Positions 57,392-64,000 of a stretch of DNA of 64,000 bases are shown here, one piece after another. The DNA is taken from NCBI GenBank assembly GCA_003518365.1, contig DOYU01000019.1:15846-79845 (forward strand), given 5' to 3'. Each line of letters opens with the position of its first letter. The first letter of the stretch is position 1. The notes beneath the pieces were generated by a model. It was not told the DNA's origin. It was given only the letters and a program-made list of their open reading frames with translations, and made no database searches. The position numbers were made by a program, and so were the translations under genes. The stretch comes from Candidatus Magasanikiibacteriota bacterium (GTDB lineage Bacteria; Patescibacteriota; Patescibacteriia; Magasanikbacterales; UBA922).

Positions 57392-58738
57392 CTATTTCAA
57401 CTTCCTCGTCTGCCGCTGATACGTAATCGCGAAACGATGCGCTTCATCTCGCACACGGACAAGCAGATCCTGATGCTTATTCACCCATTTTATAAAATTT
57501 CGATCCTTCGTACCAAAGATAAACTCATTTTTCTTTCGCTCGGGCCCTTTTGCAATGCCAACCAATGGAATCTCGATACCACATGTACGCAATACCTGCA
57601 TGGCACGATTGACCTGCGGCTTTCCTCCATCAATGAGGAAAACATCAGGCAACGTCCAAACGTCTTTTTGGGGTTGTTTCGTATTATTCGTAATTCGTAC
57701 ATTCGGGTCATTCGTAATTGGAATGTTTGAATGGCGTAATCTCCTCACCAACACTTCCTCCAAACAATCCACATCACTCTGCCCAACCACTGATTTGATT
57801 TTAAATTTGCGATACTGACTCTTTACCGGACCATCCCTATCAAATACTACCATCGATCCTACCTTCCCAGACGAACCGAGATTAGAAATATCATATCCTT
57901 CGATACGTTTCACGCCAGCAGATTGTTCATCTTGAACAAACGATTTATTTATCAACGCAATATCATGAATCCGCTCAAGTGATGCAATCTGATTTCGGAG
58001 ACGCGCTGCTTCTTCAAATGCTTGATTTTTCGACGCATCCTGCATGCGTTTTTTCAATGTTGTGATCAATCGCTTTTTTCCACCCTTCAAAAATTGCACG
58101 AGCGGCTGAATCACTTTCTGTCTATACTCCGCTGGACTAATTTCTCCCGTGCACACACCAAGACACAATCCCATCTGTCTGTACAAACACGGCTTAGCTG
58201 TTTGCTGAATCTGCTGTCTCTGCTGATTTTGCTTTTTCCGCTTTTGACAATCTGAAAGATAAAATAGTTTTCTGAGCAATTTCATCGTCGCTTTTGTATT
58301 CAATCCTGGATATGGACCAAAAACATACGCATATTCTCCCAATTTCGATTTTCCAATTTCTAATTTCTTTTGCGCATACTCATGCTGCCGCAACGTGGTA
58401 ACAATAGGAAATTCATCTTTTGTAATGACAATGTAATTCCAACTCTTATCATCTCTCCCAAGGACATTATACTTCGGTTGTTTTTCCTTTATAGAATTTG
58501 CTTCGAGAATAATCGCTTCGAGCACGGAGTCTGTTATTTTCCATTTGATATCCACGACCTCGTAAATCATCTGTTCAATAGGTCGCATAGTTCGCTGCCC
58601 GCGAAAATAGCTGCTCACACGACTTTTCAGCGACGTCGCCTTACCGACATATATCAATTCTTTTTTTGTATTAAAAAAAAGATAGATGCCTGGTGCGTCT
58701 GGAAGATTTTTGAGTTGGAGATCGAGATGTAAAGCCAT
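57392..58738 (-). CDS. uvrC: Excinuclease UvrC lacking the C-terminal helix-hairpin-helix domain
   Basis: 448 residues, against about 600. The GIY-YIG nuclease (PGIYLFFNTKKELIYVGKA, then TSLKSRVSSYF), the four-cysteine cluster segment (SDCQK ... KPCLYRQMGLCLGVC), the UvrB-binding helix (KNQAFEEAARLRNQI) and the RNase-H-like nuclease (GYDISNLGSS, FLIDGGKPQ, RDEAHRFAI) are present. It stops right there, so the (HhH)2 DNA-binding end is missing. An in-frame repeat lies at 57677-57732. Its ATG overlaps the kinase stop (TAATG). Confidence 0.95.
   Translation of the reverse strand: MALHLDLQLKNLPDAPGIYLFFNTKKELIYVGKATSLKSRVSSYFRGQRTMRPIEQMIYEVVDIKWKITDSVLEAIILEANSIKEKQPKYNVLGRDDKSWNYIVITKDEFPIVTTLRQHEYAQKKLEIGKSKLGEYAYVFGPYPGLNTKATMKLLRKLFYLSDCQKRKKQNQQRQQIQQTAKPCLYRQMGLCLGVCTGEISPAEYRQKVIQPLVQFLKGGKKRLITTLKKRMQDASKNQAFEEAARLRNQIASLERIHDIALINKSFVQDEQSAGVKRIEGYDISNLGSSGKVGSMVVFDRDGPVKSQYRKFKIKSVVGQSDVDCLEEVLVRRLRHSNIPITNDPNVRITNNTKQPQKDVWTLPDVFLIDGGKPQVNRAMQVLRTCGIEIPLVGIAKGPERKKNEFIFGTKDRNFIKWVNKHQDLLVRVRDEAHRFAITYQRQTRKLK
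57677..57732. repeat. In-frame intragenic repeat (tattcgtaattcgta) in uvrC
   Basis: Iterated words read on the minus strand as NIPITNDPNVRITNNTKQ, in a loop of the nuclease domain before the WTLPDVFLIDGG strand. Confidence 0.75.
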
Positions 58739-60291
58739 TATGTTACAGCATCTAATTTCTTTTTCGCCGCAGCCTGCAAATCAGCAAGCTCAGACAATCT
58801 TGCTAAATATTGTTCTCCACCAAAAAAATCAAATGTTCTTTGTATCTTTTGGATTGTTTCTCGAACTTCAGCAGCAGAAGAAATCTTATAGGGTTCTCCC
58901 TTATATTGGAATTCTTTTCTCTGAGCAGGGAGCCTCGCTATCATTGTCATAATCATAGTATCAAGAGGAGAATCAAGATACGATGAAATATTTGGAGGAT
59001 CATTATCCAGAGGATACTTCATTTTTTCCATGAGACTTTTACTTGTATCCTGATGAATATGTTGAAATGCCGTACGACCAGTCCTCATTTCATACATCAT
59101 CATCCCCAATGCATACATATCGCGATCACCACTTTCAGGAACACCGGCAAATGCTTCAGGTGCCATATATTCAAATGTCCCAGAAATCAATCCCTCATCT
59201 CTTCTTGGATCTATGATTTGCTGAGTTTGACGGACAGACTGATCAGTTTCCTCATGATCAGAAGATGTTAAGAGAATCTCTTTTTCTACTTTTTGAACAT
59301 GTTTACCAGGACGCTTTTGTTTTTTTGTTGGTGGCAAAGCACCTTCGGATACAGCAAGCATTCTCGCCGCAATACCAAAATCACACACATACATATTTCC
59401 AGCACTATCAACCATCACATTAGCGGGTTTCAAATCCCTATGCACTACTCCAGCTTTATGTGCCACATCAAGAGCTTCTGCAATTTGTTCAGCAACACTC
59501 AGTATATACCCAGGAGAATGTGCACGTGTTGATTCTTCTCTCTTTTCGACAAGTTTTTTAAACAAATCAGTATCTTCTGGCAATTTTTGTGATACTTGAG
59601 ATTCCCAATACCTGGCATGCCGCTGTGTGTCTAACAATTCAACCATTTCTTTTCCTCTGACAAATTCTGTCACAATGGCAACTGCTTGCAAATCCGTTCC
59701 TTGAAACTTTACTTCAATAGCTCCCTCACCTACTACATGTACGATATGATTTCCCAAAGAAGTTTCATTATTTTTCTCACCTTTTTGAGAGGTTTGTACA
59801 GCTTTTGACAACCTTCTCAAGGTGTCAATTTCATGCCAAAGATCAAACATTTGCTTTAACTGTTCCAATTCAAGATCTTTTTTTCTCCCACGACCCATCT
59901 TTTCTTCATACTCTCGTCTACGATCCCCCAATTCTGCTATTTTTTCAGGAAGCAATGTTTTAATCGCAACTTCATACTGTTTTCCTGAGGGGTCTATTGC
60001 AATTGCACGAAAAACAACACCTTGTGACCCTTGGCCTATAGGCTTTGGATCGAATTCATATGTCCATCCATTATCCGTCACAACTTCTGGTATAGAAATG
60101 GTTTCTTTCACATGTTCAGTAGCTTGTGCTTTTTGCCATTTTTCAAAATCACGTTCTGAAAAACCGTCATCATCAAAAGAACTAGCATCAGGAGATTGCT
60201 GAATAGTATCAGGTCCAAAAGAAATAAGATCTGGTGGAATACTTTCCCCAATAGACTCAAAACTTGGTCCACCAAGAACTTGTCGAGACAT
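58738..60291 (-). CDS. Soluble Hanks-type Ser/Thr protein kinase
   Basis: 517 residues from the ATG at 60291 (MSRQVLGGPSFE). Glycine loop IGQGSQGVVFRA (86-97), ATP lysine in VAIKTL (111), catalytic HRDLKPAN (284-291), DFG (304-306) and APE (377-379). The DFG-APE interval is about 70 residues instead of roughly 25-30, with a Lys-rich then Asp/Glu/Gln-rich insertion. A 65-residue acidic N-terminus precedes the kinase domain. There is no membrane helix or PASTA repeat, so it is cytoplasmic. Cotranscribed with uvrC. Confidence 0.93.
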   Translation of the reverse strand: MSRQVLGGPSFESIGESIPPDLISFGPDTIQQSPDASSFDDDGFSERDFEKWQKAQATEHVKETISIPEVVTDNGWTYEFDPKPIGQGSQGVVFRAIAIDPSGKQYEVAIKTLLPEKIAELGDRRREYEEKMGRGRKKDLELEQLKQMFDLWHEIDTLRRLSKAVQTSQKGEKNNETSLGNHIVHVVGEGAIEVKFQGTDLQAVAIVTEFVRGKEMVELLDTQRHARYWESQVSQKLPEDTDLFKKLVEKREESTRAHSPGYILSVAEQIAEALDVAHKAGVVHRDLKPANVMVDSAGNMYVCDFGIAARMLAVSEGALPPTKKQKRPGKHVQKVEKEILLTSSDHEETDQSVRQTQQIIDPRRDEGLISGTFEYMAPEAFAGVPESGDRDMYALGMMMYEMRTGRTAFQHIHQDTSKSLMEKMKYPLDNDPPNISSYLDSPLDTMIMTMIARLPAQRKEFQYKGEPYKISSAAEVRETIQKIQRTFDFFGGEQYLARLSELADLQAAAKKKLDAVT

Positions 60292-60339
60292 ATTCAATAT
60301 GAAATAAAATTATTTACATTCTCCACAGGTAAAAAGATA

Positions 60340-60368
60340 TATATACGCTACCAAAAAATAGCAAGCAA
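60340..60368 (-). promoter_or_regulatory. Promoter of the kinase-uvrC operon
   Basis: TTGCTT (60368-60363), 17 bases, TATATA (60345-60340) on the minus strand. Confidence 0.55.
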
Positions 60369-60451
60369 CGCAAGCAAGCAAAAGAAGACAAATGCTACAT
60401 ACAATGCTATAGTCAAGAGAGAAAGATATATATTCACTAACGAAATAGCCT

Positions 60452-60970
60452 ATGAAATCACCATATCTCGTCCCGGTTCTTGTATTGTCTTCGCTTCTCT
60501 TGAGTGGCTGTGTCTACAATACTAGTAAACCGACAACACCGGCAGTATCTCCGAGTGAACAACAACCTACAACACAAGACAAAGTAAATGACAAAGATAC
60601 GATACTGTTTCTCGACAATCGAGGCCTCACAAGTGTACCGTCAGACATCTTTGATAACACGGCTATCGAAGTACTCGATCTCTCGCACAACGATCTTACA
60701 GGTTCTCTTCCAGGAGAGATTCGTCATCTCACAAACCTCAAAACACTGGATATGAGTTACAACAATATGACAGGTATCCCGGCAGAAATCGGACAACTTC
60801 AAGAATTGGAAACGCTCAACCTCTCACACAATCAATTTACCGGTCTTCCCTACGAACTTGGCAATCTCACGCATCTACAAACGCTCGACATCTCTGGGAA
60901 TAATTATTCCACAGCAGATCTCGAAATTATAAAAAAACAACTTCCTTCGTCAGTCACGATTATAAAATAA
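60452..60970 (+). CDS. Leucine-rich repeat lipoprotein
   Basis: 172 residues. The signal peptide MKSPYLVPVLVLSSLLLSGC ends in a lipobox (LLLSGC), so the protein should be lipid-anchored at Cys20. A short Pro/Thr/Gln linker follows, then about five LRRs of 23 residues (LDLSHNDLTGSLPGEIRHL, LDMSYNNMTGIPAEIGQL, LNLSHNQFTGLPYELGNL). It probably binds an extracellular protein or glycan. It is divergent from the kinase gene and convergent with the flavoprotein gene. Confidence 0.9.
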   Translation: MKSPYLVPVLVLSSLLLSGCVYNTSKPTTPAVSPSEQQPTTQDKVNDKDTILFLDNRGLTSVPSDIFDNTAIEVLDLSHNDLTGSLPGEIRHLTNLKTLDMSYNNMTGIPAEIGQLQELETLNLSHNQFTGLPYELGNLTHLQTLDISGNNYSTADLEIIKKQLPSSVTIIK

Positions 60971-60981
60971 TGCGTGGAAAT

Positions 60982-62238
60982 TTACCGTACAAAAAAATCT
61001 AGGAAAATATACCACGAATAAATTACCAGTTTTGGAATATATTTAATTTTTAATACCGAACGAGACAAACTTTTTCGTTTGTCTTTGTTGTCACAAAATT
61101 GATCGAGAAAATGCGCTCGCTCTTCATTGATAATGTTGTACATCGCACGAAATGTTCTATCTCGTTTCATCCGATCCCAAATCCAGCGATATCGTTGTTG
61201 TCGCGTGTAGTAATCAATCAGCCATCGATGTTCATTTATTTTTTGGCGGAGTGTTTTTCCAAGATCACATCGCTCTCCATCCAGATATCGCTCAATAAGT
61301 TTTGCAGCTTCTTTCCCAGATATCACAGACCCTTTTATTCCGTCAGCTGCAAATGCACCACAATATCCCGCAGCATCACCGATCAAAAGCGTATTTTCAA
61401 ACGATGTTTTTTTCAACACACCACCAATTGGAATAAAACTCCCAAATCGATACTCGGGTTTTTCCACTCCGGCAGGAAGAGAAACAATTTTCTTCTCTAT
61501 CAATGTTTGCATAAATTGAGCGAGCAGTTTTTTTGCATCACCACGATCTTTTTTCAATTTTGCAAGACCGATACGAAACCCAGGCTTGCCTTCAATCACT
61601 GTCGGTGAAAGCCATCCACCATAGCCAAGAGAAAATTCACCAAACCAAAAATGATAAATCGTCTCGGCAGGCATTGGTCCGAGCAACACATCGCCAACCC
61701 ACACTTCTTCATATCCAAAAAGAAATGCATCAGTAGTATTGAGTTTTGGGATCGAGGCCGCTACTGATGAGTGCCCGCCATCCGCACCAACAAGAAATTT
61801 GGTAGAAACTGTTTTCACTTCTCCCCCACCTTTGAGCGTTATGGTACTGACGCCGTCCTGCGTCTTGACGCTGTAATACGCCATGCCTGTCCACACCGTA
61901 ACATTGTCTGGAAGTGTTTTTGCAAGAGCTTGTACCAATCCTTTTGTATCTGTCTGATAAATCCATGGTGCATCTGTTTTTGAGATAAAAAAATCATCAT
62001 AGTTTGGCGAGACCACACAGATGGCAGAAATAGCATTCGTAATATATGTATCTATGTCAAAAAAAGACGCAAATTCTTCACGCGTGTGAGAGGTAATGAG
62101 TCCGGTAGACTCAACACTTGCCCCCGCCGCAGGCTTCGCATCGACGACCAACACCTTGTATGTTTTTGGCAAATGATGAGCCAGGGCAAGTCCAGAAAAA
62201 CTTGCACCTATAATGACGACGTCAAACGTATCTTTCAT
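60982..62238 (-). CDS. FAD-dependent oxidoreductase, geranylgeranyl-reductase-like
   Basis: 418 residues: FAD loop VVIIGASFSGLALAHHL, GADGGHSSVAA, and LIGDAAGYCGAFAADGIKGS, the order of motifs in the geranylgeranyl reductase/hydroxylase family. It may saturate a polyprenyl chain, which would fit the polyprenyl-sugar enzymes here, but other substrates are possible. The C-terminal 90 residues are basic and helical (RQQRYRWIWDRMKRDR). It begins one base after the uvrA stop. Confidence 0.8.
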   Translation of the reverse strand: MKDTFDVVIIGASFSGLALAHHLPKTYKVLVVDAKPAAGASVESTGLITSHTREEFASFFDIDTYITNAISAICVVSPNYDDFFISKTDAPWIYQTDTKGLVQALAKTLPDNVTVWTGMAYYSVKTQDGVSTITLKGGGEVKTVSTKFLVGADGGHSSVAASIPKLNTTDAFLFGYEEVWVGDVLLGPMPAETIYHFWFGEFSLGYGGWLSPTVIEGKPGFRIGLAKLKKDRGDAKKLLAQFMQTLIEKKIVSLPAGVEKPEYRFGSFIPIGGVLKKTSFENTLLIGDAAGYCGAFAADGIKGSVISGKEAAKLIERYLDGERCDLGKTLRQKINEHRWLIDYYTRQQRYRWIWDRMKRDRTFRAMYNIINEERAHFLDQFCDNKDKRKSLSRSVLKIKYIPKLVIYSWYIFLDFFVR

Positions 62239-62239
62239 A

Positions 62240-64000
62240 TTATGGAAGGTATTTTTTTAGATATGACCCAGTATGACTCTGCGTACTCTTGCGTGCCACT
62301 TCCTCTGGCGTTCCGACAGCCACGAGCGTACCACCTTTATCCCCGCCTTCTGGACCAAGATCAATGATCCAGTCAGCACATTTGATCAAGTCCAAATTGT
62401 GTTCGATAATCATGACGGTATTTCCTTGCGACACAAGTCGTTGAATTACCTCAATCAATTTTTTTACATCCTCATAATGAAGCCCTGTGGTAGGCTCATC
62501 GAGGAGATACAATGTTTTTGTGGTATTCCTCTTTGCAAGTTCGCGAGAAAGCTTGATACGTTGTGCTTCTCCTCCGGAAAGCGTGGTCGCAGACTGCCCG
62601 AGGGTGAGATAATCAAGTCCTACTTCATTCAATACTTTTAGCTTATCGTGAATCGGTGGAATATCCTGAAAAAATTCTTCGGCATCTTCTATGGTCATCT
62701 CGAGGATATCTGCAATACTTTTGCCAGCATAATGAACTTGCAATGTCTCTGCATTAAACCGTTTGCCTTTGCACACATCACATAAAATCTCAACACTCGG
62801 CAAAAAGTGCATCTCAATATTCAGCACACCTTTTCCTTCACAGTTTTCACAACGTCCTCCTGGACGATTGAAACTAAATCGCCCTTTCTTATACCCACGA
62901 ATGCGCGCTTCTGGCGTCATGGTAAACAAGTCCCGAATCGCATCGTATGCTTTCGTATATGTTGCAGGATTACTTCGTGGTGTGCGACCAATAGGATTCT
63001 GATCGATCTGAATAATCTTATCAATGTATTCTATTCCTTTGATCGTCTTATGCGCACCGATGCGCTTCTCGACATGGTGCAGCTTATTTGCAACAGAACG
63101 ATAGATAATGTCATGCATGAGTGTCGACTTGCCAGATCCTGATACACCAGTCAGACAGACCATCCTGCGAAGTGGGACTTCGACTGTCAAATTTTTCAGG
63201 TTGTTTTCAGTGGCTCCGGTGATCTTCAACTTTGGCGTCGAGCTATCAACTTTTCGTCGTTTGGTTGGGACATCTATTTTTTTCTCTCCACGAAGATACT
63301 GACCCGTAAGTGATTTCTCAGCACTTCCGTATGTTTTCACGTTCGAAAATTCAGTTTGTTTTGCATGTGATATCTTGGATTTTTTTGTTTCAAGCAACGC
63401 TTCCCGTGTTCCCGAATAGACAACATGTCCTCCATGCTTTCCCGCACCAGGACCAATGTCCACCACCCAATCACTCACAAGAATTGTTTCTTCATCATGT
63501 TCTACAATAATAATGGTATTGCCAATATCACACAGATTTCTGAGCGTCGATACAAGCAAATCATTGTCACGCTGATGAAGCCCAATCGTTGGTTCATCCA
63601 GCACATACAATGCACCGACGAGCTGCTGGCCTACCTGAGATGCCAGACGGATACGCTGCGCTTCTCCTCCGGAGAGCGTCCCAGCAGTTCGATTGAGTGT
63701 CAGATAATGAAGTCCGACATTAAACAAAAATTGTAGTCGATTGGTAATTTCATTCAATGCGGCACTTGCAATATCGAGATCGCGTGCATTGAGCGCATCA
63801 AACAGTCCTTCAAAAAAAAGTTTTCCTTCTTCTATCGTCAACCCCGTTACCTCCCAAATATTTTTATTATCAATTTTTACCGCAAGTGCATTTTCATTGA
63901 GACGTTTTCCTTCACACACAGGACAGAGTTCTTCGCTAAACAATTCTCGTGTTCCAAGACCGGTACACGCAGCACAGTATCCGTATGGGCTATTGAAACT
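62240..64000 (-). CDS. uvrA: Excinuclease UvrA, C-terminal part (5' end outside window)
   Basis: About 586 residues of UvrA, open to the window edge. From the edge it contains the zinc-site region (CAACTGLGTRELFSEE, CPVCEGKRL), the first ABC signature (SGGEAQRIRLASQVG, YVLDEPTIGLHQRD), the second Walker A (GVSGSGKSTLMHD), the zinc finger CENCEGKG ... CDVCKGKRF and the second ABC signature (LSGGEAQRIKLSREL, LLDEPTTGLHYEDV). UvrA scans DNA for bulky damage with UvrB, and UvrC is also encoded in the window. Confidence 0.97.
   Translation of the reverse strand, partial: SFNSPYGYCAACTGLGTRELFSEELCPVCEGKRLNENALAVKIDNKNIWEVTGLTIEEGKLFFEGLFDALNARDLDIASAALNEITNRLQFLFNVGLHYLTLNRTAGTLSGGEAQRIRLASQVGQQLVGALYVLDEPTIGLHQRDNDLLVSTLRNLCDIGNTIIIVEHDEETILVSDWVVDIGPGAGKHGGHVVYSGTREALLETKKSKISHAKQTEFSNVKTYGSAEKSLTGQYLRGEKKIDVPTKRRKVDSSTPKLKITGATENNLKNLTVEVPLRRMVCLTGVSGSGKSTLMHDIIYRSVANKLHHVEKRIGAHKTIKGIEYIDKIIQIDQNPIGRTPRSNPATYTKAYDAIRDLFTMTPEARIRGYKKGRFSFNRPGGRCENCEGKGVLNIEMHFLPSVEILCDVCKGKRFNAETLQVHYAGKSIADILEMTIEDAEEFFQDIPPIHDKLKVLNEVGLDYLTLGQSATTLSGGEAQRIKLSRELAKRNTTKTLYLLDEPTTGLHYEDVKKLIEVIQRLVSQGNTVMIIEHNLDLIKCADWIIDLGPEGGDKGGTLVAVGTPEEVARKSTQSHTGSYLKKYLP

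Noticed and set aside
1..64000. tRNA or rRNA genes, riboswitches, prophage or IS transposase genes
   Set aside because: I looked for them in all gaps and found no cloverleaf, no rRNA segment, no known riboswitch core and no transposase or integrase motifs. A covariance search would be needed for certainty.

Overview
The window reads as a chromosome segment of a Candidate Phyla Radiation (Patescibacteria) bacterium, most like the Parcubacteria. The grounds are streamlined housekeeping proteins (RpoA without its C-terminal domain, AlaRS without C-Ala, UvrC without its helix-hairpin-helix end, PriA with a degenerate helicase core), the cell-envelope gene mix, and an almost gapless layout with 1-10 bp junctions and few Shine-Dalgarno sites. 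I assign no species. Both edges cut genes: a D,D-carboxypeptidase at the left and uvrA at the right.

Layout: 1-7 kb carries the carboxypeptidase, a LigB/MEMO-like protein, priA, def and fmt. 7-12 kb is an envelope polysaccharide block (O-antigen-ligase-like protein, glycosyltransferases, flippase). 12.4-16.4 kb is the minus-strand ribosomal cluster infA-rpmJ-rpsM-rpsK-rpsD-rpoA-rplQ-rplM-rpsI. 16.5-23 kb holds a GT-C protein, GtrA, alaS, mnmA, an HD hydrolase and a PQ-loop protein. 23.4-29 kb holds mraY, an aminoacyl-tRNA-protein transferase-like gene, an Mpl-like ligase and a PLP enzyme. 29-46 kb is a second large glycan block: four GT2 enzymes, rmlD, rmlB, a ketoisomerase, Nudix and HIT proteins, two large GT-C-like membrane proteins, a CDP-alcohol phosphotransferase and a GT4 enzyme. 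46.7-50 kb has dnaB, ybaB, recR, a candidate structured RNA and rplU. 50-56.6 kb has a WecA-like transferase, a membrane-anchored Clp ATPase, and mraZ-rsmH-ftsL with its MraZ operator. 57-64 kb has uvrC, a Ser/Thr kinase, an LRR lipoprotein, a flavoprotein and uvrA.

Three signals stand out. (1) About nine GC-rich genes of unknown function, plus one Nudix gene, sit alone between housekeeping operons. Most have a TTGACA-N17-TAxxxT-type promoter, a strong GGAGG-type ribosome site and a hairpin terminator; two are paralogues. Neighbouring housekeeping genes generally lack ribosome sites, and mraY and dnaB appear nearly leaderless. (2) A candidate structured RNA of about 335 nt, closed by a 13-bp end helix, lies between recR and rplU and matches no family I know. 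(3) Several families of short shuffled-word or inverted repeats occur between genes and, in frame, inside at least seven conserved genes.
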